DNA of 64,000 nucleotides from Agelaius tricolor (GCA_023055355.1 JALJCS010000010.1:22831001-22895000), one strand, 5' to 3'; counted from the first letter of the stretch, positions 1 to 29,944 are shown. Numbers and translations: made by a program. Notes: generated by a model not told the origin, from the sequence alone.

Positions 1-6735
<6,735 letters not shown>

Positions 6736-6863
6736 TGTCTCCATAGCAACGCAAAGGGCCGATTTTCCAAGCAGCCTCAGAATTTGATCTGTTTGTGTCA
6801 GTGATCACAATCTGAGTTACAGGCAAATGGTCTTTGAAAACAAGGAGGCCAGTATCATTTGTC
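6736..6863 (-). CDS. CNTNAP5: CNTNAP5 exon D: end of fibrinogen-like region
   Basis: This exon encodes 42 full codons beginning [19 protein letters not shown] and ending IGPLRCYGD. The motif [13 protein letters not shown] followed by RSNSEAAW and PLRCYGD closes the fibrinogen-like region in Caspr proteins. The N-D-T and N-R-S triplets are possible glycosylation sites. The acceptor is aaaatccag before GACAAATG and the donor is GACA before gtgagtact. The phase is 2 in and 1 out, with length 128 nt. Together with exon C (157 nt) it makes 285 nt, a multiple of three, so the pair could be skipped as a unit. If the 178-bp intron after it were retained, translation would stop after three codons (S-E-Y-stop). 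Confidence 0.93.
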
Positions 6864-15881
<9,018 letters not shown>

Positions 15882-18800
15882 TTAGACAACACTCAAAGAA
15901 AAAGTGCAACCTGCAAAGTAACAAACCATAAACTTTGCACCAAGTTCCATTTTATGGAATACATGTTGAGAAAGCAACGGTTCTGTTGTAATCCCATTAG
16001 GGCTCACCTGCCAGTTCCTCACGAGAGCCTTAGCACCTTTCGGCTGCCAAGACTTTGGAATGTGGAAGCCAACACCAGTGTTTGCATCAGCTGTGTCCAG
16101 TGGTTTTTGTGTGATCACTGAAGGAGACTGAAAACAATTCTCCTGCCACAACTCACATCACACAGATTGAACTGTACCACACAGTATTGGACAAGGACCT
16201 CTTGTAGTGTCAACTGCTTTTGCAGGAGCCTCTAGCCCTTGATCAGGATTTCTTACCTTAGGAGTCAGATATAAAGAACAAAAATATACAAAAATAACAC
16301 ACTGACTGATATATTACTATGAACTTAGCACAGTTCCTCTCAAAAGTAAGAGTAAAATTTATATTGATTTCTTAGGGAGCAAGATTAGAAATTTTAATGT
16401 GCTGTTCATGGATGAAATTTGCAAATGTAAAATTAGATAAGATATTAAAAAAGGTAGGACATAAGTGGGAAAAAATATTTCCCTGCTTGGGAATCAATTT
16501 ATCTCTGAGAAGCTATTTTCTGCCTACAGGAGTTTTAAGATTTATGTATTTATATAAAGCGAGACAGTTTTTTTGTTCACATTTCAGAATCCATTATGCA
16601 TCAAGCATTAAGTATTAATAGTCAGATAGAGTAAGCAGAATCTGATATAATGAAATTCACAGATGAACATTTTCTAAGACTGACTTTGTCTTCCAGCTCA
16701 GCTAACTTTTTCATTGACTCCTTAATCCTTAAATCAAGAAATGTAATCAGTTACACATACAGGTAGATGGCAAAATTTAACAAAACTGACATATCAAGAT
16801 TTTTTGATCAAAGGAGCTTGGAAAAATAAACTGTATGGCTAATGAAGAAAGATGCATCAATTTATTCTTCTGTTTTTCTAACATTACTAGTGGGGAGTAT
16901 TTCTCATTATACAAGGCAAGAAAATCTAAATTATGAAATGCAATCAAGGTTAACTGTAGAATGTAGGAGACTAATTAAAATGAGTTTTAGAATCACTTGG
17001 CAAAATTAATTCATATTTATTTTTCTTCTAAGCTTAGACTACTGAACTGTAAATTCATAAAAAAAGGAAAATAAAAATAGGAAGAGCAACTACATTCTCA
17101 TGATACCAACAATTAAGACATGACGAATTTGACCAATACCCAGAGGTACTCATTAGAAAAACACAAGCCAAGTACATCTAAGGATTCATCTTACAAAAAT
17201 GTACACATTCATTTTAGGCCTCATATTATTGTCAACACATTTATATTTTCTTTCTTTTCTATTCAGCTGATTTTTTTGCAGAAGTTGATTGCTGCAGCCA
17301 GTGAAACACTTCTATACTATATTACTGGGAAATTGCTCAGTAAAGCTTGGAATAGTAATGTTAATTGAATAAAAGGGTGATTTGTCTAGGAGTAGAAATA
17401 GATATACAGAAGTGCTTAATCTAATTTTAAAAGTGCCCATTCTGGGAAAAAAAATATTTAGATAAAGATAAATTCTTCAAGTCAACAGCAAATAATGGTG
17501 TTCATTAATCAAATATAATCTGTGTCAGTTTCCTTTGGTGGAAGCCATTATGTACTTAAACATAACAGAGAAATAAGCAATCCTTTGCATGTATTAAGAA
17601 AAAGTAATTTCCTGACATCTTTTTCAGATCTGTTGTTATTTGTTTCATTGAGCAATACCAAGCAAACACATGCATATTCAGACTTATGTTATAGACTGGG
17701 GAAGTGGTAGAAGCACCACAGTTTGAGTCATGCACAACTAAATTAAATACAGTGCTAAAAAATCGAGCAGTCAACATTGTAAGAAACAATCTCAGATTGT
17801 CAAGGGAACAGGCTATAAAAAACCAGTGTATTTTCCAAAATTCTATTTATTAGGCAGAGTTCTGCCACCTTTACCCAAGACAAGTTAATTTTTTCACTAA
17901 CGAGTCCCCTAGAAATCAATTTTAGTATTAAATAAAATTATGCCCTGATTCTTCAAAACTGTTTTCTACCTGTTTAGTTTTTAACACATGAGAAATCAGA
18001 GCTTTTCAGCAGAGCTCTTCCAAATCTGTGGTACTTCATCAACACCTGCAGAGTTTAGGAATTCTGAAACTTACATTGTATGTCATATACCTGTAATGTT
18101 GAAGTAAAGCAATACTTCACAAACAATGCCAATCAATCTGAGCTCTTTCCAGAAAGTTTACACCATAATACCTTGGCAGTGCTGGAGGATGTCTTGCACT
18201 GAGGCTGAGTTTGGCCACCTTGTGCTGATTAAAATTCTTTCTTCTAAGTCTGTAGATTTGTTGCAGAATCTTCACTTCTGTAATCATGCTACTACAATTT
18301 TTTCAAAGCATTATCAATTCTCCACCACCTCAAAATGAATTAATTTCCCTTCTCTGGTGAAGCCACAGACCAAATCAATGACATTATGCAAGGATTTAAA
18401 ATGACCCCATCACCTTATGGTAACATAAGTCAGTAGAGTTCTACTTTAACATTTCTATGCTAAAAAGTCCATTAATAAGAAGTGCTACTAATTCTTCATT
18501 TTGTGCTTACCCTGCTTCTAGCAACACATCATTTAGTTAAAAATGTTGTCAAAAGCCTACTGCACAATTAAAAGTATTCTTTTCAATGTTTTTTTTCTTT
18601 CTATTATTAATGGAAAAAAATCCTCTGTAAGAAAAAAAAAATTGATGTTGTTCTTGAACTCCATGCTATGGTTTTGAAGGAGAATATGTGTGAAAAAATA
18701 ACCCAAACCAAGCAAAACAAGCAAGTGCCAAGTGAATGAATTTACCAATGGTAGAACAGTGATGAGTTTCTTTACAATGATTTCCTTCTGCACTGCTTAA

Positions 18801-20647
18801 ACTGCCTTAGGAAGATTTCAATTTTTGATAACAAAATCTTCAAAAAAGGCAATTTTTGGGTTGTATTTCCTGCAGTGGACAGGATGACAGTAATGTCATT
18901 GTCTGGAAGCCTCTAGAAACAGCTGTGATATTTACACCACTGTTTTTTACCATAATTTAATATACTATTACAATAAATATAACATAAGCATCATGTAACA
19001 ATATGAATAATTTAATGATTATATATTATTATAATGAATTAAAGAATAATATTAAACAACTGAGGAGGCAGACCAAATTTTGTACCAAATCAAGTACTCC
19101 TTTGTGCTGTCAGGCACAGACAGTAGAAGGTACAGCTGGCACAGATCTGAAAGGAAAGAATAAGGGGTATATTCTTCTGTGGATTCTCTATTCAACAGCT
19201 GGGTGTGTGCATCCAAAGAGCCAAGTAAGACTCTGGGAACCCTGACATATACAATATACTGCAGTACATGGACAAGAACTCAGTTTGTGTCCATCCAGCA
19301 CGGCAGGGAGGGTCAGGCTCCTCTCAGCTGGCAGTTCTCCAGCAGATTTCCCATATCTGCTCCAGCAGTGTGCTTAACTCAGCTGCTCATTGCTAGCCCC
19401 TGGTATGGGATCTGCCTCAGCAGCAGCAAGGCTGGCACTGACCACATTCTTCACCAGCACAGAGGCTGAGGACGATGGAGAACGTAACAGACACATGCCA
19501 CTGGTTTCCAGTGATCCTTAGGAGATGCAGCTTGGGATCAAATTCACCTGCATTGCGTATCCGCCTCTTCCAGGGACAAGAATGGCTGAATATGTAGCTG
19601 GTGTCCTTCTACCAGCTTAAAAGAAACTCTCTTCTTAAACCTCCCTCATACTGACAGTTCTCTCATTTTCGTATTAGGAGGCACTGACATTTGTTGCAAT
19701 ACAATTTATTTTCAAAGGTTTAGGTTTGCTTGTGTCTCAAATGGCATTTTTTCAAAAATTATTTGCAAAGGCACTCAGAAGCTGAAGGAGTGGCAGAAAC
19801 AGCATATTCCAACAGCATTTATACACATTATATGCATATCACTGTGTGTAAAAACTCCAAGCAACTTCTGTGGACTCAGCTTGCCTTTATACAGTCAGAA
19901 AGTCTTAGTACTGACTTTTATGTTTATATAGCTTGAGCTAAAACAAAGCCATGCATTTTTAGAGGTATTATATTTAAAGTATTTGTCAGATTTGTCTGTA
20001 TGATTTGTCAGTTTGTTCTTGCTATGGCAACAAACAAAAGTCTAATTATGGAAACATAGCAAGATAAATTGGATCCTGTGTTAAACTGTGCTGTATAAAC
20101 CTAAAGTCTGACACAGCACTTACCCCTAAGACAGTCAAGGTTTTTGGGGTACCCAAGTTATTGAAACAGCTCAGTTGAAGGTCTTTCTCACCACCACTTC
20201 AAGTCAATTTATTTGCATTTGTCTTTTGAAATACTGAAAGCATATTGTACTCAAACAACATTGTCTTGGCCATTTTCATGTTCATTTTGCCCTCAAAATT
20301 CAAACCAAGTTAAGCAGAACTGAATTTTTAAAATTTTACATCTATAATTTTTACTGATGAAAAAGTAAATTAATTTATATCGATGCTGTTTTCTCTTAAA
20401 AGGAAAGATTCACATGTCAAGAGGTAGTAAAAATTAGAAAAATGCTGATTGTAGAATTAAAGAGAGCAATCAAAGCCAATTCTTTGAAATCTCACTCAAA
20501 ACTATTAAATATCTGTTCACACTAACCACCTCAACAATATCAAATCCTGCAAATGGCTCACCTGATACATTGAACAATATGTGAAACAAGCAGTTAACAG
20601 ATTTTTTTCATTCATATGTCTGTATATAAACACACACCTATGAGGCA

Positions 20648-20681
20648 ATTTCAACCTCATTTCAACCTCTGAATTCAGAGG
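20648..20681. repeat. 11-bp tandem repeat overlapping a 16-bp palindrome
   Basis: atttcaacctc occurs twice in tandem (20648-20669). Its end overlaps the perfect palindrome cctctgaattcagagg at 20666-20681. Confidence 0.95.
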
Positions 20682-23600
20682 CCAAGTCAGAGTACAAATT
20701 ATCATCTTAGAGAATAATTTTTTTAAAGGCTCTTGAATAAATGGACAAGGCAGTGAGAAGGGAAAACTGACTCAATATTTTTGCAACAGTTTACCAAGAC
20801 TTTGTTTGCCCACATCAATTTTTTTTTCCCATCATAACATTTTTACAGCTTTTTTATATTGGAATTTTTAATATTCAATTGACATAAAATCAAATTCCTC
20901 CCATTTGGCCTTTCAATAGGGAAAAAATACAGTTTTGATAAATCAAATAAAAAGTATTAAAAATAATTCTGAACAAAAAAAAGGAAAAATTGGAGAAATA
21001 TTCCACACTTAGTTGAAAGCACATAATTAATACCTTCTTAGAGGTTGTTTGTTCGGTGAAGTCACTAATCAGTATTAATGACTCAGGATCTGTATTAGTT
21101 TAAACAACTCCCACCACTGGGAAAATAAACTGATAAAGCAGGGTGAGCTCAGGCTGTGCTGCATTAACCACAATGTGCTGCTCATTCTCTGAAGGGGATG
21201 CTGAGATTTAACAGTGAAAATGCTGCTCTTTGGTTCACAGCCCTCAGCAAGGGTCTCATGGCCCTGCCCCTGCCATGTGGAAGCAACACCCACCCCCCGA
21301 GATGTCAGGCACCTCACAAACAACCCTGCCTTTAAGTCAAGATCAGGTTACCTTGGGAAAAAATATGTAATTTGGACCAGGACAAAATGAGAATCCCCAA
21401 TGACATGGTTCCTTTGAACATTATTTACTTGGTGAGCCACCTAGTCACAGTGCTGGTTTTGTACCACACTACTCTGCTTCCAAGGGGACACACATCTGTT
21501 TTATGCCTGTCTCATCTTTTTTCAGTACAGACATTATGACTATCTAATACTTCCTTTCTTTACTTTAAACCTTCCCCATGGCAATCATACCAGTTTCAGA
21601 GTCCTTTTTCTCTCCTAAAACTATAACCCACATACTACTGCCCTAGTTTTCAGAGATGACAAACATGGCTATTTTGGGAAATCAGAGGTGGTCAAACACT
21701 GCACCATGACAGTCACTCTTTGTATTGGGTACCAACTGTGCCAGTCAACAGTTTAAGCAAATTCTCACTGAATTTGCTTAAAATTTCTGGTCAGGTTCTG
21801 TCATTATTCAACTCAGCTATGCAAAAAGGAAGTAGTCCAGCTAATGCCAGTGGAACTACCCAATGGGCAAGACCACATAGTTTGCTCCTCATTCTAAAAT
21901 TATTTTGTTAAGTGTGGTTAGGGAAAGGGGGGAAAAGGCAGTACTTTGCTGACATTTTGTTTCTTGTTATACAGCTTTGCTGCCAAGGTGCATTGCTTTC
22001 ACAGAGTCCCAGGCTGAAGTAATTGCTTAAAAAAAAAAAAAGGAAAAACCACATAGCACACAGCATTTGTCTGCTTCTCTTCAGTAGAGAAACTGCTCTC
22101 CCTCTAGAGCAGCTGTTACCACAGTGTGCTCTGTTCTTCTGGAGTTGTTATGATATTCTCATAGATGAGAATGGGCAGAAAGAAGGTAAATAAACATGGA
22201 CCTTTGCTTCTTCTACATTTAACAGGAGCCTAATGAGCCGAACTGCTGGGCTGCAATGACAGAGCTAATGCCACTGCACACTTAGAGTGCCTCAGCAAAA
22301 GCAAAATCATCATCAAGCTTTTAAAAGAGAGATTTGAGGCTGAGCATAAGGATTCCAAACCCAAATGCTTTTAGATGCTGAGGAACATTAAATCTACATC
22401 CAAACTAAAATTTTGTGCCTCATGAATGTCCCAGCTGAAGGCCTAAGAAGGCTGAAAATATTATGAGTACTTGCATTCTCCTGTGCCAGCCCAGTCTGGG
22501 TTTTTTCAATAAATTTCTGGCCAAGTGACAAGTTTCCTGAAAGATGCAAATGGGACTCCAGCCAACAACAGAAACTATGTGCACAGCTGAAGGCATGCAG
22601 GTTGGGAAGGGCAAGCAACAGCGAATAAACAATCCAAAGAAGATTATAGCTTTTAGGGACAAATGACAAAACAGGAAATGGCAGCTTTGAATCCTCAGCA
22701 GTTTTGCTGAAGATGAACTGGATATTCTACTCTGCTGAAACAAAAAAATTATCTCATTTCCTTTATTTTCTGCAGTCCAGCTCACCTTCACTTCAAAATT
22801 GTCCCACTTGCTTTCAATTCCTTTTCCTCTTCCTCATTCCCCTTTTCCCATTTTCTCTGTTTAGCCTAAATCCTCCAGGTAAATTCAGATAAACAAGCCT
22901 GACACTGCCTTAACAGATAAGCCTATGACATTGATGCATGTCCTGCCACATCCTTACTCTGCACTGGGACCAGAAACCCATCAATGCTCTGGATTCAATT
23001 GCAAGTGAATAATGACCATGGATAAGCCACAGTGGGCTCCAATGTAACCCTGTCTGGGCCAGAGAAGCAGCTCTTGCTCAGCAGATGTCTGGATTTTTTT
23101 CCCTGTTATTCCCAGTGGGAATAATGGCAGCAAGATGAGCCCATCATTTCTTGCCCTCACACTGCTCAACCAGCTCTTCTGTGTTCATTTTCATCCTCAT
23201 TACCAGCATCCTTGCACACATTTCCACTGGAATGCCACCTCGTGAGGTGGCTCAATACAGTGCCCAGGAAATGATCTTTCATTCCTAATCAGTTCTTCTG
23301 CAGAAGTATAAAAATGGTTAGTGAGAATAAATAGTAGCGAGTGCTGAATTAACAGATTAATAATAAAGAGAAAATAAACCAGATTATGTAATTCCAGGTC
23401 TTGTGAAAGTGCAATGGGACACTGAATGATCATGTTTGATTTTGGGGCTCTCTGCAGCAGACCAACACTCCTCAGTGGTTCTCTAGGGCCGGAGGAAGAC
23501 AACAGGAGTGACATTTGCAGCCACTCTATAGTCAGACAGTAACACAGCCCACTCCCTCTGTGTCCTGCTGAAGTCTTATCCACATTATCTTATGAGCTAA

Positions 23601-24219
23601 CTGGATGAGGTGCCCACATGGAATGGGGGAAAGCATGGAAGAGATGAGTGAGTTTATATGTTTAGACACATCATATGCTCTTCAGAGCTTCCTTTTTAAA
23701 GCATTTTATAATGGATGTGAAAGGGCCACAGGGAAAGGCCACAGGAAAGAGAGCATTGAACTAATGCACCTTATAAAATACTGCAAGGTGAGAGTAGTAG
23801 TTTATCACAGCAGTTTTTGTTCTTAAATGCTATTTAAGTTTTCATAGATGAAAGCACTTTCAGAGGCTAGAAATAAGATTGCAGAGGACAGAGGGGAATA
23901 GTTGAAGCATCAATGACTATGAATCGTGCATGAAACCATAAACCAATCATTTCACCACAAGAAAACTTCATATTCAACTATTATTCATGGAAATGTTGAA
24001 GTGAGAAAACTTTTACAGAACAGTAAAACTACATTATAAGCAACTGTCCCAGGAAAGACTTCCAGGAAGAAACACTTCATAGCTTAATAATTTCCTATTA
24101 TTTTCCAGGAATAATAATGGAGAGATCCAGCAACCAGCATAGAAGCATCCAGCTCCAGTGAAATCAGGGTAGCAGTGCAGATTTGCACTCACTGAGCATC
24201 AGGCTCTTCACAGGAAGAC

Positions 24220-24300
24220 TGAACAGCTGAGGCTGGACAGGACCTCTGGAGAAGTTTAGTCCAGCCTCCTGCTGTTCTGAAACAGATTCAGGATGTAAGA
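24220..24300 (-). repeat. CR1-like LINE 3' fragment (relic)
   Basis: The plus strand reads gaggctggacaggacctctg, then a stretch ending in tagtccagcctcctgct. This resembles the reverse complement of the 3' untranslated end of avian CR1 elements (the 'ggacctctggaga..tagtccaacctcctgct' type). The match is by memory of the family. No reverse transcriptase frame is present, so it is a short, 5'-truncated, decayed copy. Confidence 0.6.
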
Positions 24301-24727
24301 ATTCCTTAGAAAAACTCTGTGGTTGCTGTTGAGTCAAGCAAGTATGGAGCAAGTGGTATACAGGCCTGAAGAACCTATTTTTAAAGGGGGTTAAAAAAAA
24401 AAAAAGTTGTATTTATTCTATTTACTCTTGAATTATCCATCATGACAGTTCAAACCCTTGGGACTGGGCATGGATGAAGAGTAATGACCTCAACTGTAGA
24501 ACTTTGCACCTCCTCCTGTTCTCCACCTGGTGCAACCATGGTGTCCCCAGCTCTGCACAGCTCCCAGGCTCAGGTGCTCTCACCTGCCTACCAGCCCGAG
24601 CCTTTCACCAAGAGAGCCCAAAAAAACCCCAGGGCAACAGCCTGGCCTAACAGTGGTCTGACAGTCTGTGTATAACTCAGAGCAGGTAGCTTGTTTATGA
24701 ACACAAGCCAGCTGGAATAAAGTTGAG

Positions 24728-24752
24728 TTGAATTAATCAAAGATTAATTCAA
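24728..24752. repeat. Perfect inverted repeat, 11-bp stem, 3-nt loop
   Basis: ttgaattaatc and gattaattcaa pair perfectly around aaa. The stem extends three further positions (725-727 with 753-755) through a G-T wobble. It holds two TAAT cores in mirror orientation. Confidence 0.95.
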
Positions 24753-26051
24753 TTCTTGCTAGAAATCATGGACAGTTGGCTGGATTACGCCCACAATGAG
24801 ATGCAACTAGATGAACTAGAAAAAGAAAGTAGATAAAATGGGGACATTTGGGACATTTGGAGACTGGATGAGTTACAGAAAAACATGCTGTGGAAAGCAA
24901 TCTTTGCTTGGTCCTTTGGGAGAAACTACATGCACTAATAACAGTTCTTCCCCACTCCTTTATTTTGAAAAGTGTCTGAGTAAAAATGGAATTACCTTAC
25001 TCGACAGAACTGTTTCCTGTATATGCAGTTTTAACGACCCGCATTAATAATGAGAAAAGGATCCTTATTATTACTTTTTTTACCCCTGCTCACATTGCAC
25101 CAATACAGTCACTAGTGGTTCAAATGGACTGCCTTCAGATTTGACAACCCTTCACAAAAGACAGATTAATTTTGTTCTGATTGCACTTGCAATGGCAGCT
25201 TCTAGGAATAATAAAATCTAGATTCAGGTATAGAGAATCTTTATTAGCACTATTGATTCATGAAGCAACGAGAACACACCTTGTCCTTCAGCTCTCAGGT
25301 TAATACAGCACAGCTGACAGTTAGAGAATAACATCTATTTACATGGGGTGAGTCTGACCAGAAAGTCATTAAGACAATGTCATTTCCACAGTGTGCCTTT
25401 TTGAATTTCATGGCTCAGATTTATCTTAAAGAAATCAGAAAATATCATCAGTAAATATGCTGAATATCTGAACTGGAGTAAAAATAGAAAAACAGTCTTA
25501 ATAGAACATAAATTAGAAGAGATAATAACATATTGCTAATCACTTTAAAGCTGGAATCCCTAATTAAATAAATTAGAGGATTTTCTTAAAACTGATAGTA
25601 GTACTCTCAGATATTATTAGGATGACATTTCTGTTTTGAAAAGACACCTTTGGAAAATGATATTACATCTCAAGTTCTTTATCTCAAAATTCCCTGGGAA
25701 GAGCATGCAATATATCCATTGTCTTCTACAAGACAATGCATTGTAAACAACTACAAAATGACACCAACACCCAAAAGAGAGTTCAGAGAATAATATAGGC
25801 ACATTTCTGAGCCTTACACCAATTATGAGCCAGCAAGGCAGCTTGGACAGTGTAGAAACCGCACTCTGAGCCTCTCCTCCTACCCTTTTGTCACATCCCT
25901 AGTGAACAGAAATCTCACAGGGCCAGTTGAACTGGACTGCATATTTTTTGTTCTCAAAGCATGTTAGTTGTCAAAAGACAACTCTGAGTTGTACTTCTTA
26001 TGATCAGAAAGTCCTGCAGAGCAGTGCAGAAAGTCTGGTTTTAAACTTTAT

Positions 26052-26097
26052 AAAAAAAAAACCACCAACAAAAAACCAACCAACAAACCAAAAAAAG
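26052..26097. repeat. A-rich CCAAC-type low-complexity tract
   Basis: The plus strand has an A run followed by accaccaac and accaaccaac units. It is low complexity with no coding value. Confidence 0.9.
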
Positions 26098-29000
26098 TGA
26101 ACAAAAAGCCTTCCAGTAACTTGTTGAACTGTGTTCCAATATCTCTGAGAGGCATTACTGCAACTCATTAAACTTCTTTATAGTCTGATGTGTTACAACC
26201 TATTACAGAGCAATTGTAAATAAATAACTGCTGATTTGACACTGCTTTCAACTGCAGAGCAATTGTGCTTTCCTCAATGTTACAATTAATGTCAGCAGTT
26301 AATGCCTTAAGTGGTGGAATCGGAAACTCAGCTACGATAAACACATGCAGTCAGATTTCAACTTAAGGATATACCCAAACTGCAGCATGGCCTCAGCTCA
26401 GCTGTCCCTGTCTCAGGCTGCAATTACAGTTCTGTTGGTCAGAGCAGCAGGGGTACCATTTGTCATCCTAAGGAAGGCTGGAGTGCTGTGAAATTGGGCA
26501 CTTTGGAAAAATGCAGCTGTAGCAGAACATATGTATAGGCAAGACCATGAAATGAACTGGCTCCAAGCCAGCACGTAAAGGCAAAAACAAGAGACTGTAA
26601 ATGAAAAAAAATCATAGAACACTGTACTCAGAAGATGCTTCTATTGATATATCCTGACCAGCCTTAAAGGTCAGGATGACAACAATCTGTCTTCTCTGTG
26701 GGACTGCTTTATCAATTTGCAGCTCTTTCTTCTTCACCCTGTTAGCAACAGGTTCACATCTTTCAAATAGATCTTCTATTTTTGCTGCTTAATTGGTCTC
26801 AGGTTCCTGAGTATCTCTCTGTACAGCTATAACAAACATGGGTGTGTATTTACATTCCTGCACAGACTGTAGTGGATAGAATATGAACTGTTCAGCTCTG
26901 CTCTGCAGCTCTACTGTCACTAACAGAGATTATTATGCGGCTGAAGACAGTTTTCTGCTCCTCGAGCTGAAGGAAGAACTGAGCTGCACTTTAGCACTGC
27001 AGTGAATACTGGAATGGGCAGAGGCTGCAGAAGAATGACAACCATGCAGCCTCAAGAAGCCCTAGTCCTTCCTCTCTTTCCCAAAGCTGAACAGGCCTAC
27101 ATGTCTTCTGCATTTAATGGTGAGAGGAAGAACCAGCATGGGAGCCAGTTTACCTACAAGCATCACGAAGTGAGAATCAAGAACTTTACATATGAAATGA
27201 CTCTCTACCATAGGCCTTTCATCACAGCTGATGAGACAAAGCCTTCTGTGGGCTGCATCAATGCTGTGAATCAAAAGTCCATAAGACCATCACATCCATC
27301 ACCAGCTTTCCTTCAGCAGTAAGGATCCTTAGTTGAGTGAATTTCCTCTAGCCAAGTACAACTTACTACAAATCCTGTCAACTACTGGCTTGAAAAGATG
27401 CAAGCATCTCTGTCAGGTAGTGGGGCTTGCGTGGAAACACCACAACTGAGACAGGTAAGTTTTTCTCTCAGACTGGTGTAGTATTTTGACCAGGTATTAA
27501 TACTATGCAAGTAACAGGGATCAATCAGTTCCATTAAGTGTCTACATCATTTGCCTGCTTTCTTTTCAAATATGGAGCCCCAGGGGGACAGGCATCAGGG
27601 GAAATGAAGTCATGAACAAATCAGATCCAAGCCTCATATTTAAAATATAAATCTTCTTTTAAAAATATATGAGAGCTCCTTCCCTCCAACCTCTTCTCTC
27701 TACAGATATGCTTCATGCATATGTACACCTCCAAAATGGAAGTTTTTCTATGCAGATTTATGTTAGGAAATTAATAAATACAAGTTACCTGTTTATGGCT
27801 GTAACGGACTTTAATGATTTTCGCCCATCTGAAGAGCAGAACAAATGCAAAGGCAAATATTACCCTGATGCACACTTCATTACAAACAGACTGCAGAAAC
27901 AATCAGCAATAAGCCATCTCCTGCAAAGAAAAGGGACAACTTCCCTCCCCTAATCTCAGTGCTATTTTTCCTCCCTCTGTCAAAGAGCATTTAGCAATGT
28001 TGATGTTGTGCCATATATTTTCTTCCACCCACAGGCAACTGGCCAAGGTAAGGTGCATTTGCCCAGAGGTTTAGGTAAGAGGTATCTGGATGATGCTGTG
28101 AATTCAGAGATACAGAAAACTGATGAGTTTAAAGGAAGCTACCCCTAGCACAGGAAGAAATGCATTTGTCTGAATTTAGATTTCTTTTCTCTTCCACATT
28201 GTGAGTAAAAATTTTAACCGTAAAGCTTTGCTTTTAAATGGAATGCATGACGACCAAACAGCTGTCCTACTTAACACTACCATGTAAACATCTGTTCACA
28301 TTCCTGCATGCAAACAAGAACATCAGCTTGCAAGTCTCTTAGACTCAGATTAGTCTTTATCAAGTCCTCACAGAAAACACAGCGATAGAGGCCAATGACT
28401 GTGTGAAGTGAGAGGAAAGGAAATTCTTGAGCTTTTTTAGAGATTTGATCCTTGAAGAAAAGATGGATGATGGAGAATACAAAAAACCAAACTACAAGCA
28501 AAAAAAAAAACCCAACATTTTTCAGTTGTTTGGCTTAATGGAAGTTTCCACTCCTATCTCTTCATGGTGGTTTCCTACTTCATCATATATTTTAACAGCT
28601 TGTTTTATAATTGGACTCTGTGTCAAATTTTTATCCCTCTTTGTTCAAAACATCCATTGAAAGTTCCAGGGTCCCAGACCTGCTCCTGCTGAGCTAAATG
28701 GGATTCTTGACATTGAGGTGAATGGAAACAGGACTGGGAAGGCTGTACGCCTCATTAGATACACGATTCCACAGCACCCTCTAAAATTCTGCTGAACACT
28801 CCCTTTCAAGCAAATAAAGCTGGTAAACTCAGAGGCCATGAAATGTCACTATTACATTTCAGCACTTAAATACATACCTGATGAATTAGCCATCTTCTTG
28901 CCAGGCATCTTAGAAAACTGCAGCCCCTGAGGGATTTCCCCTGGCCGTTACCACTTATTGCAAAGTCAAAGAGAGAAAGCTAAGGTTATTGTTTAGCCTG

Positions 29001-29189
29001 TGGAATCAAAATATGCTGAGAGGGCATGTTAATCCCCAGACTTAGAGGTATATTGCATTTCTAATTCACACCTAAGGTCACCATATGTCAAGTGAGTATG
29101 CATTCTGCTACCATGGCTACTGCCATCATTTTAGCTCTAATGCTAAATAGTTCTAGATTGGAACAATACTGACTTGGGAACAGCCTAAT

Positions 29190-29330
29190 TTAGTGCTCAC
29201 AGCAGAAGACTGGTCTTCTCATTAATGATGAAAAATAAAATGTTCTGGTTCTACCCCTGCATTTGTCAGACTCTCCAAAATCACACAAGTGATTTAACCA
29301 CTCTGAACCTTTGTTTCCATATCAGAAAGT
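29190..29330 (+). repeat. MIR-like SINE relic, sense
   Basis: The best-preserved part reads acacaagtgatttaaccact, then ctgaacctttgtttcc. It matches the MIR core and tail text (ggcaagtcacttaacctctctgagcctcagtttcc). The upstream piece ggttctacccctgc fits the preceding MIR segment. It is old and diverged. Identification is by recall of the consensus. Confidence 0.55.
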
Positions 29331-29944
29331 CAAAGAACTTAAAGGCCTGAACAACAAGAGTAAACAAAGCTAGTACAGCACAACTGCACCTTCTCCATTG
29401 AGAAAGGTTAATAAATTAATCAGTCTTTGATCAAATTTCATTCAGCATTTAAAAATACAGTATGAGGTTTGAAATCTGTTACTTGTATCCTGACAGCATC
29501 GCACCATGGTAGAGATGCTTCCCTTTGCATAATGCATCAATGTGAATTTGACCACACAATTGTCATTCCTTGTCATTTAAGTAGTCTTACAGTTAAGTAG
29601 CCATAATTGTCCTTTGGGTGTTATCTTAAATACATTAAAAAAGAAATTGAATGCTTTCACCACATTATAGCTGGGACACTTTTTCAAAGCTAATTTCTAT
29701 GTCTGTGAATTATTCATAATACACTTCAAACAGGCTCTTCCGGATAAGGTAATTGACCTTGTCTGCATGAAGCACCTACTACCTTGCCTTGGGATAATTT
29801 AATCTACGATGTGGTCCATTATTCAAAGGTAATGTCTTTTCATTAGGTTAGGCAATATATTATCACTCAACTAGTCACCTAATTCTGCATTTAGAGTATT
29901 CAAGTTTTCACTTTTTTTGTCATAGGTTACACTCATCATAGCAA

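Noticed and set aside
22420..22791. 123-codon minus-strand open frame
   Set aside because: Overlaps another open frame, unrecognised, no supporting splice or promoter context.
23200..23583. 127-codon minus-strand open frame
   Set aside because: No family recognised, mixed composition, no splice signals matching the host gene's phase. Likely chance.
27002..27322. 106-codon plus-strand open frame
   Set aside because: Unrecognised, lacks splice or promoter signals, and similar-length frames occur throughout the introns.
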